Source: Psychrobacter namhaensis (lineage in GTDB: Bacteria; Pseudomonadota; Gammaproteobacteria; Pseudomonadales; Moraxellaceae). From it: a stretch of 64,000 nt of DNA. This document shows positions 9,259 to 18,679 of this stretch, piece after piece (within the stretch, counting starts at the first letter, position 1; every line of letters starts with the position of its first letter). Location of the stretch: assembly GCF_016107545.1 (NCBI RefSeq), contig NZ_JABASS010000003.1:1-64000 (forward strand), in the 5' to 3' direction. The position numbers and the translations under genes were made by a program. The notes under the pieces were generated by a model that saw only the letters and a list, made by a program, of their open reading frames with translations, was not told where the DNA came from and did not search any database.

Positions 9259-10371
9259 TTACGCCGCATCCTCTACCCGATGTTCCATGCGCAAATAATC
9301 TTCTGACTGCATCTCAAGCAGGCGTGAGCGTGTACGCTCAATCTCAAACGCCAGCTTCTCTCCTTGATACAGATTTAAAATCGACTGTTCTGCTCGTACC
9401 AGAAGCTTTACGCGGCGATCATAGAACTCATCAACAAGGTAAATAAAACGGCGCGTCGGATCACGCAAATCATCGTCTAGCGCTGGTACGGCATTGACCA
9501 GCACTGTGTTAAACCGCTTAGCAATTTCAATAAAGTCAGAAGCTGAGCGCGGCTCCATACATAGATGGCGGAAATCACAAAATAGAATGTCTTCAGTGCG
9601 AGCGTTGATTCGAATTTCACGGCCATTAACCGTAATAGGCTCATTACTGATTTTTTGATTGTTAGATAAGCTAGCAAATCGGTTGGCGAGCCAGTGATGG
9701 TTTGCCTTTGTCAACGGCGATTCATATAACTCCGCTTGCTGCAAGACACGCAAACGATAGTCAATACCAGAATCGATATTCATTACCGTGGTATGGCGCT
9801 CAACTTCAGCAATAGCAGGCAAAAAACGGTCACGGTGCAACCCATCTTTATACAGTCCGGAGGGTTCAATGTTTGAGGTGGCAACCAAAGTGATACCGCG
9901 ATTGAACAGCATGGTAAACAGATCACCTAAGATCATGGCATCAGAGACATTAGAGACAAAGAACTCATCAAAACAAATGATGACCGCTTCTTCATAGATG
10001 ATATCAGCGACTTTCTCTAATGGGTCACTCTCACCTTGCAGCTTGTTTAGCTCTTGATGTACCCGCTGCATAAAATGATGAAAATGCAGACGCATCTTGC
10101 GCGGGGTAGTGAGAGAATCGTAAAACATATCCATCATCCACGTTTTACCGCGGCCCACACCTCCCCACATGTATAAGCCTTTTGGGGCGGTAGGCTTAGA
10201 CTTTAAAAAGCTAAAAAAACCCTTTTTTTGTTCCACATGGTTGACGAGCTGATGATAAATCTCATCAAGATAGCTCATGGCCTTGAACTGCTGCTCATCT
10301 CGAGTAAAGTCGTCCGTACTGACGGCTTGCTCGTAACGTTGCAATGGAGATAAACTCATAATACGACTCAT
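9259..10371 (-). CDS. zapE: ZapE / AFG1-family cell-division ATPase
   Basis: ZapE is a cytoplasmic P-loop ATPase that in E. coli associates with the Z-ring during division under stress. The protein has 370 residues, the normal family length. Walker A GGVGRGKT is at 70-77 in the family context KGLYMWGGVGRGKTWMMD. Walker B IICFDEF is at 131-137 with the family signature FFVSNVSDAMIL, and LVATSNIEPS forms the sensor region. The C-terminus contains FDFRHLC-like FCDFRHLC and YLVDEFYDRRVKL. It is followed by the nitroreductase gene with no obvious terminator. The assignment is firm. Confidence 0.95.
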   Translation of the reverse strand: MSRIMSLSPLQRYEQAVSTDDFTRDEQQFKAMSYLDEIYHQLVNHVEQKKGFFSFLKSKPTAPKGLYMWGGVGRGKTWMMDMFYDSLTTPRKMRLHFHHFMQRVHQELNKLQGESDPLEKVADIIYEEAVIICFDEFFVSNVSDAMILGDLFTMLFNRGITLVATSNIEPSGLYKDGLHRDRFLPAIAEVERHTTVMNIDSGIDYRLRVLQQAELYESPLTKANHHWLANRFASLSNNQKISNEPITVNGREIRINARTEDILFCDFRHLCMEPRSASDFIEIAKRFNTVLVNAVPALDDDLRDPTRRFIYLVDEFYDRRVKLLVRAEQSILNLYQGEKLAFEIERTRSRLLEMQSEDYLRMEHRVEDAA

Positions 10372-10444
10372 CGTTAGATAAATAAATGGTAAATAATGGA
10401 CTGATATTGGCTTATCTTATCAGGACAAAACCTTATCCGTAACC

Positions 10445-11104
10445 TCAGCTCTGCCTATCAAAACTGTGTTTTTCTAATAAACCCTTCAGCTCTGACAATC
10501 GACCGTGAAAAAAATGCCCTGCCCCATCCACGACGCTGACCGCAAGTCCCAATCGCTCAGCAAATTCCTGCATGTTATCAGGGTCAATGACCTCATCCGC
10601 ATTACCATAAATCTCAAAGGTTTTATCAGCGGGCAAGCTTAAATCACGACTGTCGTTTTTTTCGACTGATGGGGCGATAAGCGCAATTTTAGAGATCTCA
10701 AAATCGCTCAATCCCCATACATGAGAGGCCTCAAGCACCTGTTCAGCCACGCGTGCCGTCACGTAACCACCAAAAGAGAAACCACCCAGCCATAGCTTAC
10801 GCGCATTGGTTTGTTCAGCAATCCATTGTAGCACGGTCATTGCATCCACGACTTCACCTTCAGCATAATCGTGCTCACCAGTTGACTGACCCACTCCGCG
10901 AAAGTTAAAACGCACCACATGCATACCGTTATCACGGGCAAAACGGTACATAGTCGTGACCACTTTATTATTCATCGTACCGTCAAACAACGGATTGGGG
11001 TGACAAAGCAATGCCACTGTATCGGTCTGCGGATCGTTAGGGTTGTCTTGTTGCCATAACGCGTCGACTTCGAGCACGCCAGCAGGAGCAGGAATCAATT
11101 GCAT
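10445..11104 (-). CDS. Alpha/beta hydrolase (COG2945-type)
   Basis: This is a predicted cytosolic serine hydrolase with the alpha/beta fold. The 219 residues include the nucleophile elbow GFSFGG with Ser110, FNFRGVGQSTG (oxyanion region, about 67-77), a candidate acid in GNADEVIDP (about 167-175) and a catalytic histidine in GAGHFFHG (His197 or His200). Early LLCHPNPLFDGTMNNKVV is typical of this family of small proteins annotated only as hydrolases or dienelactone-hydrolase-like. No substrate can be inferred. It sits upstream of zapE on the same strand, 73 bp away, and diverges from the lipoprotein gene at 11377. Confidence 0.85.
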   Translation of the reverse strand: MQLIPAPAGVLEVDALWQQDNPNDPQTDTVALLCHPNPLFDGTMNNKVVTTMYRFARDNGMHVVRFNFRGVGQSTGEHDYAEGEVVDAMTVLQWIAEQTNARKLWLGGFSFGGYVTARVAEQVLEASHVWGLSDFEISKIALIAPSVEKNDSRDLSLPADKTFEIYGNADEVIDPDNMQEFAERLGLAVSVVDGAGHFFHGRLSELKGLLEKHSFDRQS

Positions 11105-11376
11105 AAAGTTACTTACTAATTAAGAATGAATAGGTCAATTATCCTAGATATGGTTTATATTTCAAGTGATTTGCTGTGTCAATGTGGCAGATGAACGGGT
11201 AAGGTTGCGATAAGATAGAACACAATAACCGCCTAGACACCGAAGAGAGGAATGGGTTAGGTTTATAAAAGGATTGAGCGCCATATTCACTGACGCGATG
11301 CACTTGTAGCATATAGTAACGACTTAACTTTGATATTCAATTTTTATGTTCAATAGACAAAAATTAGGAATCACTT

Positions 11377-11745
11377 ATGAATACTATGAATAAAACCGCC
11401 ACATTAACAGCCACTTTAGCGGCGGCACTTGCCTTGAGTGCTTGCCAAAGTACGCCTTCATCACCAGTCATCCAACGTGCTAACTCTGTGTATGAAACGA
11501 CTGGCATCGCAGACACCAAAGTTAAAGCACAACAAAATGCCATAGACAGCGCGCAAAAAACCTGCGGCCGTAAACAAGTGATTATCGTCGAGGATACGGT
11601 CAAATACAACGGAATCTTAGATGAGCGCACGGGCCGTATGGTTGGTCAAGTTGGCGCGGTGGTAGGTTCAATTTTCGGTACTGGCTCACCAGATTTATCA
11701 CGTAGCGATGATTACGAATACACCATTAGTTTTCGCTGTCAGTAA
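11377..11745 (+). CDS. Small lipoprotein of unknown function
   Basis: This 122-residue exported lipoprotein has a signal peptide (residues 1-22) ending in the lipobox LSAC, with Cys23 as the predicted lipidated residue. The mature part contains a short Ser/Pro region, then KVKAQQNAIDSAQKTCGRKQVIIVED, a glycine-rich stretch (MVGQVGAVVGSIFG) and a second and third cysteine (Cys64 region and the penultimate CQ) that could form a disulfide. I do not recognise the family. AGGA 7 bp before the ATG supports the start. The last 14 bases, including the stop codon, are immediately duplicated in tandem. Confidence 0.8.
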   Translation: MNTMNKTATLTATLAAALALSACQSTPSSPVIQRANSVYETTGIADTKVKAQQNAIDSAQKTCGRKQVIIVEDTVKYNGILDERTGRMVGQVGAVVGSIFGTGSPDLSRSDDYEYTISFRCQ

Positions 11746-11759
11746 TTCGCTGTCAGTAA
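11732..11759 (+). repeat. 14-bp tandem duplication spanning a stop codon
   Basis: TTCGCTGTCAGTAA occurs twice head to tail (11732-11745 and 11746-11759). The first copy encodes the last residues and stop codon of the lipoprotein; the second is non-coding. Confidence 0.95.
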
Positions 11760-11974
11760 CATGAATGAATGGTATAAAAACTAGAAAACCAGCACGCTTC
11801 AAGTAGTCGATTTTATTTTTAACTGACTATATGTCGCCAACCAGTCGGTGGGAAGGATTCTCATGCAACTTGTTGGCTTCGCTTTTTGTGCATGTGCTTT
11901 TAAGGTAAACTACCCCATCTAGGGCTGCTTATGTCCCAACCAACCTCCCAGCTTTACTCACATGGTCTACTACT

Positions 11975-13474
11975 ATGCGCAAACCCAATCTCTCACATGC
12001 AACCCAAGCTAAAGTATTGGCGCCTGCCAAAGACTTGGCCACCTTGGAAGCTGAATTGGCGGAACAAGAAGACCATTTGGAAGACACTGTCTTGCGTCTT
12101 AGTGATTACTTGTCAGCGGTTGAGATGGTCATCAAACAAACCTTTGATCACCGCGTCTGGGTAAAGGCAGAGATTCGCAATCTGTCTAGCAAAGGCGGCC
12201 ACTATTACTTTGAGTTAGCGGAAAAAGATGACGACGGGAAAGTCGTTGCCAGCTGCCGTGGCAACCTTTGGCGCTTTAAAGCCACACGCGTTTTAGCGAA
12301 GTTTGAGCGCGCAACCGGTATGCCACTTGACCGCGACTTAACGGTACTCCTAAAAGTGTCTGCAGGTTTTCATGCTCAGTATGGCTTTTCGCTGACCATT
12401 GAAGATATTGACCCCAGCTACACGTTAGGGGATTTGGCAAGACAATATGCGCAAATGGTCGACCGCTTGACAGGTGAAGGACTACTGAACCTCAATCAGC
12501 AACTACCTGCTCCCTTTGACATCGAGCATGTGCTGGTCATTGCACCCGAAAAAGCCGCTGGACTGGGAGATTTTCAAGCCGATGCGAATCGCTTAGCGCG
12601 CACAGGTGCTTGTCATTTTCATTACCATAATGCCACTTTTCAAGGCAATCATGCACCCGCTGAGATACGACACGCCATCATCAGCGCTCAGCAGCAATTT
12701 CAAGACACCTACCAGCGTTTGCCAGATTTATTAGTCATTATTCGCGGTGGTGGTGCTGTCGGTGATTTGGCTTATCTAAACGACTATGAGCTTGCCGCTT
12801 TGGTGGCCGAACAGCCCATCCCTGTCTGGGTCGGGGTTGGACATGAACGTGACAAAGTTGTCCTAGATGAAGTCGCCCATACCAGCTTTGATACCCCGTC
12901 AAAAGTCATCGCCGCCATTAGTAGCCATTTAGCACAATTGATCGCTCAGACGCTACAGTATCAAGCACAAATTAAGCAAGCCGCCCAGCGTCAACTCAAT
13001 ACGGCAGAGCAACAAACGGCGCGCCAACTAAGCCGCGTACAGTCGCAAACAACCGGCCAATTAACCGCACTACAAAAAGACAGTGACTATGCGTGGCGCA
13101 GTATTCAGCAAAGTGCTCAACGTCAAGTAAAGCAAGCTGCCAGACTAACCCATGAGCTGGACACACAGATGCAGGCCTCGGCTTATCAACAGTTATCTAT
13201 GGCTTCTAGTGATAGCCAGAATTATAAAAAGACGATTATACAAAGTAGTCAGCAACAGCTGATCCAAGCCCAGCGAGACAGCGTACATCTGCGTGACATT
13301 GTGCTGCTGCATCGACCCTCTCGTGTGCTGAAGCAAGGCTATACCATACTTATGGATGAAAAAGACAAACAAATACTCACCAGTAGCGCCCAGCTCCACC
13401 CTCAGCAAACGGTACATATTGTCTTAAAAGACGGTAAGGCCAAGGCGCAGATCATAGATATCCAAGCCACGTAA
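11975..13474 (+). CDS. xseA: Exodeoxyribonuclease VII large subunit
   Basis: This is the catalytic large subunit of exonuclease VII, which degrades single-stranded DNA and works with XseB. The protein has 499 residues (E. coli 456). An OB-fold domain (VWVKAEIRNLSSKGGHYYFEL, about 55-140) precedes the catalytic core, which contains VLVIAPEKAAGLGDFQADA, LLVIIRGGGAVGDLAYLNDYE and VGVGHERDKVVLDEVAHTS. A long Gln/Ala-rich coiled coil (about 310-445) and a small C-terminal domain (HRPSRVLKQGYTIL) follow. About 35 extra residues precede the first conserved motif, and the chosen ATG has no clear ribosome site, so the exact start is uncertain. xseB follows 105 bp downstream. Confidence 0.95.
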   Translation: MRKPNLSHATQAKVLAPAKDLATLEAELAEQEDHLEDTVLRLSDYLSAVEMVIKQTFDHRVWVKAEIRNLSSKGGHYYFELAEKDDDGKVVASCRGNLWRFKATRVLAKFERATGMPLDRDLTVLLKVSAGFHAQYGFSLTIEDIDPSYTLGDLARQYAQMVDRLTGEGLLNLNQQLPAPFDIEHVLVIAPEKAAGLGDFQADANRLARTGACHFHYHNATFQGNHAPAEIRHAIISAQQQFQDTYQRLPDLLVIIRGGGAVGDLAYLNDYELAALVAEQPIPVWVGVGHERDKVVLDEVAHTSFDTPSKVIAAISSHLAQLIAQTLQYQAQIKQAAQRQLNTAEQQTARQLSRVQSQTTGQLTALQKDSDYAWRSIQQSAQRQVKQAARLTHELDTQMQASAYQQLSMASSDSQNYKKTIIQSSQQQLIQAQRDSVHLRDIVLLHRPSRVLKQGYTILMDEKDKQILTSSAQLHPQQTVHIVLKDGKAKAQIIDIQAT

Positions 13475-13579
13475 GTTATTTACTATTAAATGTTATTAAT
13501 AACACTGTTAGATCAAAACATTTAACCCCTATTTACTTTATTTTTTACTCAACCATAATTTTGAACATTAGGACACGCT

Positions 13580-13825
13580 ATGACCACCCCTACTCGCAAA
13601 CGTAAAAAAGCCGCCCCAAAAACCTTTAAGGCGGCTTATGATATTCTAAAAACCAATGCGGCTGAACTACAGCAGCAAGACGAGCCGGATATTGACAATC
13701 TCATGACCACTGTTGAAGAATCCATTGCTGCTTATCGCGTTTGCGAGACGCGCATTAATGCGGTACAACAAGCATTAGACGCCGCTTTCGCTGAAGAAAA
13801 CAAAGTAGAAAATAGCGACCGCTAA
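13580..13825 (+). CDS. xseB: Exodeoxyribonuclease VII small subunit
   Basis: This is the small helical subunit that binds the XseA coiled coil in exonuclease VII. The protein has 81 residues, the usual size. It begins with a basic stretch (TRKRKKAAP), then FKAAYDILKTNAAELQQQD, matching the family pattern of a helix-turn-helix hairpin, and ends in an acidic tail. It follows xseA on the same strand. Its stop codon is only 5 bp from the stop of the convergent pncB gene, so the two transcripts must overlap or end very tightly; no terminator hairpin is visible between them. Confidence 0.9.
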   Translation: MTTPTRKRKKAAPKTFKAAYDILKTNAAELQQQDEPDIDNLMTTVEESIAAYRVCETRINAVQQALDAAFAEENKVENSDR

Positions 13826-13830
13826 GCCAT

Positions 13831-15057
13831 CTATTCCAGCTCATCCACTTCAAAGACTTGGCGTAAATAGGCAAGATACGTGTCATTATTGATCATGGTC
13901 TTGCCTGGGCTGTCAGACAATTTAGCGACAGGCTGTCCATTGCATTCAACCAGTTTTAGCACGATATTAATTGGCGTGATACCCATGTCATTGGTCAAAT
14001 TGGTACCAATGCCAAAGCTGGTTTTAATACGGCCTCGAAAATACTGATGCAACTCCCACGCTTTCTCAAGATTCAGTCCATCACTAAAGGTCAGTACCTT
14101 TGTCTTGGGATCTATCTTTAATTTTTCATAATGGGCAATCGCCTTATCGCCCCAAATATAGGGGTCACCGCTATCATGACGCAGCCCATCAAACAGTTTG
14201 GCAAAATATAAATCAAAGTCACGTAAGAACGCATCCATCCCAACGACATCAGTCAGCGCAATACCTAAATCACCGCGATACTCGTGTACCCACGCTTCAA
14301 GCGCCGCTTTTTGTGAATCACGTAAACGCACATCCAACGCTTGGAAAGCTTGCATAAACTCATGCGCCATGGTGCCAATTGGCGTCATCCCCAGCTGCTT
14401 TGCCAAATAAACGTTAGACGTGCCGCCCACTATTTTTGGTTCAGCGTTGTGTAAGGTCTCAACCACATGCGCTTGCCACGCTTTACTAAAGCGCCTACGG
14501 GTACCAAAATCAGCGACAATAAACGGCGGCGTATCCCGTCCTTCTTTTGCTCTTTCGGCTGCATAGTGATGCAACAAAGCTACTTTTTCATCCAGTCTGC
14601 GCTGTCCTTCTTCGATGACACTCTCATTTGATAGAGCACTAAAGTAGAGCTCATTGACAATGGCCAAAACAAAGACCTCAAAGAACATGGCTTGAATCAT
14701 TGGGCCTTCAATATCGATAAATAAGCGGCCTTTACTATCCGTACTGACAGTGATAAAACGGCGCTTAAGTTTAAACAACTCAAGGTAGTCAACGAAGTCT
14801 GAACGCATAAAGCGCAAACCACGCAAATACGCCAACTCATCTTCTAAAAAACGCAATTCGCATAAACTGTCTAGTTGTTTTTCAAGCGGCTCTTTGATAT
14901 CAGCCAGCGGATAGAGCGCCTCTTTATTATTACGGCAGCGGAAACGATAGACACCATGCGTCTGCGGAAACTGGTGCAGCATCGCTTGTAACATTGTAAA
15001 TTTGTACAAATCGTTATCAAGTAAGGAGGTAATAATAGGAACATGGGTAACGGTCAT
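13831..15057 (-). CDS. pncB: Nicotinate phosphoribosyltransferase
   Basis: PncB converts nicotinate and PRPP to nicotinate mononucleotide in NAD salvage, coupled to ATP hydrolysis through a phosphohistidine. The 408 residues are close to the E. coli length (400). Family motifs in order are [19 protein letters not shown] at the N-terminus, [33 protein letters not shown] with the candidate phosphorylated histidine near residue 230, [16 protein letters not shown] and [12 protein letters not shown]. It converges on xseB. No adjacent NAD genes are seen. Confidence 0.96.
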   Translation of the reverse strand: MTVTHVPIITSLLDNDLYKFTMLQAMLHQFPQTHGVYRFRCRNNKEALYPLADIKEPLEKQLDSLCELRFLEDELAYLRGLRFMRSDFVDYLELFKLKRRFITVSTDSKGRLFIDIEGPMIQAMFFEVFVLAIVNELYFSALSNESVIEEGQRRLDEKVALLHHYAAERAKEGRDTPPFIVADFGTRRRFSKAWQAHVVETLHNAEPKIVGGTSNVYLAKQLGMTPIGTMAHEFMQAFQALDVRLRDSQKAALEAWVHEYRGDLGIALTDVVGMDAFLRDFDLYFAKLFDGLRHDSGDPYIWGDKAIAHYEKLKIDPKTKVLTFSDGLNLEKAWELHQYFRGRIKTSFGIGTNLTNDMGITPINIVLKLVECNGQPVAKLSDSPGKTMINNDTYLAYLRQVFEVDELE

Positions 15058-15283
15058 ACTATGGCCTTAAAAAAACGCAAAAATAAAAAATAAACGTCAC
15101 CCAATACTCAAAGCGACATCATATATGGACAAGCAAATGAGAGTACTCACTAATAATGAGTCATCAATAACCATTCAGTATAACGAAGTTTGTTGTTTAT
15201 TTCACAGCTCGCTACTTGCCTGCCGCAAAATTACTACGATTGATGGCTTTTTCTAAAAAATTACCGCCAAAAACTGATGATAA

Positions 15284-15317
15284 AAAAAGACGCTAAGAGC
15301 CCTCTTAACGTCTTTTT
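15284..15317 (-). terminator. Terminator downstream of the msrAB fusion
   Basis: The arm AAAAAGACGCTAAGAG (15284-15299) pairs with CTCTTAACGTCTTTTT (15302-15317) with one mismatch. The A-run on the left supplies a T-run for minus-strand transcripts arriving from the msrAB fusion gene, 29 bp upstream. The structure would also work on the plus strand. Confidence 0.85.
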
Positions 15318-15345
15318 AATCAATCATATGAAAACTTTAGAACCA

Positions 15346-17142
15346 TTACGATTTTACCAATTTAACTAATGGCGCATAGCCTGACTGAGGCATTACATCG
15401 ACTGGAATAAACTGCAAAGCCCCGCCATTGATGCAGTAACGCAGGCCACCACGATCTTTGGGACCATCAGGGAATACATGACCGAGATGCGAATCTGCGA
15501 CACGTGAGCGAACCTCCGTACGCACCATATTAAAGGCCTTATCTTCATGCTGCGTAATCACCTGCATGTCAATCGGCTTAGTAAAGCTTGGCCAACCGCA
15601 ACCAGATTGGTATTTATCGGTTGATAAAAAGAGTGGCTCTCCGCTCACCACATCGACATAAATCCCAGGCGCAAACAAATCATCATATTCGTGACTGAAT
15701 GCACGCTCAGTACCTGCATCTTGGGTAATATTATACTGAGCTTTGGTCAGTGTATTCTTCAGCGCCCCTTTATCAAAACCCGCATAACGTTTAGGATCTA
15801 ATGTTTCAGCGATTGTGGAGACAGGAGCAAGCTTAGCGCGCGCAGTACCTTCAGGTTTATCATCCGCAAGACTTAAGTCAATGTGGCAATAACCATTTGG
15901 ATTTTTTGCCAAATAATCTTGATGATACATCTCAGCCAAGTAAAAATTGTCTAGCGGCTCGTTTTCCACCACGATTTTTTGTTCATATTGACTTTGTACA
16001 CGCTTTAAGGCCGCCTCTATCACAGCTTTGTCTTCTTGATCGGTGTAATAGACGCCAGAGCGGTACTGCACGCCGCGATCGTTGCCTTGCTTATTTAGGC
16101 TGGTTGGATCAATCACGCGAAAGTAATACTTTAAGACTGTATCAAGATCGATTTTATCTGCATCGTAAGTAACCTTGACGGTTTCAGCGTGTCCCGAACC
16201 GCGAATGACCTGCTCATAGCTTGGATTGGTGGTATCGCCATTGGCATAGCCCGATACGGCATCCACGACACCATCGACCCGCTCCATATAAGCTTCTACG
16301 CCCCAAAAACAACCGCCCGCCAGATAGATTGAGCGCGTGTTAATCGCACGACCTTTATCATTGTAGTAAACGCCATTTTTTTGCTCAATGGACTCAATCT
16401 TATTGTTGTTATCTAATGCTTGCACGTTTGTAGGTTTGGCGCTGCCGGCTTTAAGCTCAGCAAAACCGTTATCGGCATTCTCTGCGAGTGCATAGGCTTG
16501 CTCTGTCGATATATTGCCTTTGACTAAATGTACCAAATTGCCATTTTTATCAAGTATTGCCCAGCTTGGATAAACTTGCACGCCAAGCTTATTAATCAAT
16601 TCGCCCGAAGCGTCCGACAATACAGGCAGCTGTGGGTAATCTGCTTGGACGCCAGCATACCAATGACGAAACTCGCTATCGTCTTTTTCATTCAAATGAC
16701 CTGGGCTTACCACAGTAACAACATTCAAATCAGCAAATTTAGGATCTGTACGCCATTCTTCTGTTTCCTCCAGCGTGCCCAAACACAGCGGACACCAGCT
16801 TGCCCAAAACTTTACCAAAGTTGGCTTGTTAGGGTCTATCACTGCTGCGCCTGTGTCACCCAAGCCTTTCGTCAATTGCGGCAACGCTTGCATCTGCTGG
16901 AGCATACCGGACGGCAACATGTCACGGGAGCTCGTCACCCCGCTGTTTTGCTTACCGACTTTAGTACTACTACTCGCGTCATTATCCGCGCTGCTCATTT
17001 GACCACAAGCAACCAATATACCCGCACTCAGTACTGTCGTGACACCAAAGGCACGGACATTTTTGAACCAACGCGATGGGCTAGCTGTGAGTACACTGGC
17101 ACTTTTTTTGTAATCACTCTTACGAATTTTTTTATGTGGCAT
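15346..17142 (-). CDS. msrAB: Thioredoxin-MsrA-MsrB fusion lipoprotein
   Basis: This is a predicted envelope methionine sulfoxide repair protein with three domains, in the order seen in Neisseria PilB/MsrAB. The 598 residues start with a signal-type hydrophobic stretch and lipobox LVAC (Cys46), suggesting lipid anchoring after export. A TlpA/DsbE-like thioredoxin domain follows (about 75-225, WCPLC with Cys117 and Cys120). MsrA spans about 270-425 (GGCFWG, catalytic Cys278; possible resolving Cys419). MsrB spans about 450-595 (SGCGWPSF with Cys515, and RYCINGG with catalytic Cys570). The zinc-binding CxxC pairs of many MsrB proteins are missing ([10 protein letters not shown] stands in place of the first), so this is a zinc-free form. 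Both S- and R-sulfoxides should be repaired, with electrons probably supplied by a DsbD-type partner. Confidence 0.95.
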   Translation of the reverse strand: MPHKKIRKSDYKKSASVLTASPSRWFKNVRAFGVTTVLSAGILVACGQMSSADNDASSSTKVGKQNSGVTSSRDMLPSGMLQQMQALPQLTKGLGDTGAAVIDPNKPTLVKFWASWCPLCLGTLEETEEWRTDPKFADLNVVTVVSPGHLNEKDDSEFRHWYAGVQADYPQLPVLSDASGELINKLGVQVYPSWAILDKNGNLVHLVKGNISTEQAYALAENADNGFAELKAGSAKPTNVQALDNNNKIESIEQKNGVYYNDKGRAINTRSIYLAGGCFWGVEAYMERVDGVVDAVSGYANGDTTNPSYEQVIRGSGHAETVKVTYDADKIDLDTVLKYYFRVIDPTSLNKQGNDRGVQYRSGVYYTDQEDKAVIEAALKRVQSQYEQKIVVENEPLDNFYLAEMYHQDYLAKNPNGYCHIDLSLADDKPEGTARAKLAPVSTIAETLDPKRYAGFDKGALKNTLTKAQYNITQDAGTERAFSHEYDDLFAPGIYVDVVSGEPLFLSTDKYQSGCGWPSFTKPIDMQVITQHEDKAFNMVRTEVRSRVADSHLGHVFPDGPKDRGGLRYCINGGALQFIPVDVMPQSGYAPLVKLVKS

Positions 17143-17643
17143 TGTGTGTCCTTTTTACGAATTCTCGCGATCATCATAAGCTGCGGTGACATAGTCGCTT
17201 ATGGTCTTATTACTCTGTTAGACAAAATAAAGACAGGGATATGTTAAGAAAAGCAGAGGTAGTACCTAGATCTTAGCTGCGGGGAAATAAATGGTTATAA
17301 CCTGATGATGAGTTAGCTTGTTCATTAAAAAGTCTGTCAATATTTTGAAGCTGTTGTAACTTGAAGCTATTATAAAGAACACCTTGTCTATATTAGGCTG
17401 CCTTAACAGTATACATCTAAGATGGAGTCTATTTTAATAGTAATGAATGGGTTGCTACACTTTTTTAACAACGCAGTAAGAGTAGCGAGATAGAGCAACC
17501 CTACGCCATTGGCTCATGCTGGGACACACCCATATGTGAAGCTAGATTGGAGAAAAGACACCATATTGGACACAAACAATGACCAGTAAGTATGAACCTA
17601 TTCAGATATTAGAGCCAGTACGCCCATCACAAAATAGCCTGAA
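17143..17643. other. 501-bp gene-free stretch
   Basis: This lies between two minus-strand genes: the ABC ATPase ending at 17644 and the msrAB fusion starting at 17142. No credible ORF is present. Visible structure is an inverted repeat GGGTTGCT (17449-17456) / AGCAACCC (17494-17501) with a 37-nt spacer, and a short hairpin near 17177-17203 (ATAAGC/GCTTAT). Neither is followed by a T-run. An msrAB promoter must lie here, but I could not identify it. Confidence 0.5.
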
Positions 17644-18576
17644 TTAATTTTTAGCGCTCATAAATTGTGCCACATAATCATCAGCTGGATTGTGACGTAA
17701 TTCTTGTGGCGTGCCCGTTTGCACCAAACGCCCCCCATTTAAGATACTAATGCGTTGGCCTACTTTGACTGCCTCGTCAATGTCGTGGGTAATAAAGACA
17801 ATGGTTTTCTGCAGACGCTCTTGCAGTGCCAGCAGTTGGTCTTGTAATTGAGCACGAATGAGAGGATCAAGGGCAGAAAACGCCTCATCCATCAGCAAAA
17901 TTGGATTGTCTGTTGCCAGCGCACGCGCCAACCCGACACGCTGCTGCATCCCACCTGACAGCTCATCCGGATAGCTGCGCTCCAAGTTTGACAAACCAAC
18001 CTCATTGAGCCAGTGCCGGGCCAATTCACGACGCTCCTTTACACTCATTTTGCGCACACGCAAACCGTAAGCGACGTTTTGTATGACGGTCATATGTGGC
18101 ACGAGACCAAAATGCTGAAACACCATACTGACCGTCTGCTGGCGATAATGTTGCAACTCTTTGTCGTTAAACTCTAATACATTGACAGCAGAGGATGGGA
18201 GTTTAGTATCTGCTACCTTTGTAGTGTCTATCGGCGCTTGGTTCACACTGGTCGTACTGATGATAGACTGTGTGTCATTGGTAGAGTTTGACCCATTCAT
18301 AGATGTATCAACCCATATCTTGCCACTGGTGGGATCAATCAAGCGATTAATGTGACGTATCAATGTCGATTTGCCAGAGCCTGACAGTCCCATAATACAA
18401 TGCAGCTCACCTGCCTTAACCGCGAGGTTAATATCATAAAGACCGACTGAGTAGCCCGTTTGTTCCTTGACCTTGATGCTGTCCATACCTTCTGCCAACA
18501 GTGTCAACGCAGACTGTGCTTGCGAGCTACTGGCATTATAGATTTTACTGATGTTCTCTAGCTGAATATGATTCAT
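17644..18576 (-). CDS. ABC transporter ATPase, glycine betaine/proline/choline type
   Basis: This cytoplasmic ATPase is partner to the fused binding-protein/permease encoded just upstream; together they form a ProU/OpuA-class osmolyte importer. The 310 residues include the ProV-type start (KVKEQTGYSVGLYDINLAV), Walker A GLSGSGKST at 63-71, Q-loop region VSMVFQHFGLVPH at about 149-161, signature LSGGMQQR at about 206-213 and Walker B ILLMDEAFSALDP. The C-terminal CBS domains of E. coli ProV are absent. An unusual polar insert (about residues 91-132, rich in Ser, Thr, Asn and Asp) interrupts the region between Walker A and the Q-loop. Substrate is inferred from class only. Confidence 0.92.
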   Translation of the reverse strand: MNHIQLENISKIYNASSSQAQSALTLLAEGMDSIKVKEQTGYSVGLYDINLAVKAGELHCIMGLSGSGKSTLIRHINRLIDPTSGKIWVDTSMNGSNSTNDTQSIISTTSVNQAPIDTTKVADTKLPSSAVNVLEFNDKELQHYRQQTVSMVFQHFGLVPHMTVIQNVAYGLRVRKMSVKERRELARHWLNEVGLSNLERSYPDELSGGMQQRVGLARALATDNPILLMDEAFSALDPLIRAQLQDQLLALQERLQKTIVFITHDIDEAVKVGQRISILNGGRLVQTGTPQELRHNPADDYVAQFMSAKN

Positions 18577-18679
18577 CGTTGTTCTCGCTATTTACCTGAC
18601 GTTATGGGCATCGTTATCACGATTGTCCATTCGACTGTCGTTCAGACTTTCATGATGAAGCAAATGATTAGACAAATTG

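Noticed and set aside
16528-17247. 239-codon plus-strand frame opposite the msrAB fusion
   Set aside because: It is antisense to a gene with three intact, well-known domains and its product has no recognisable features.
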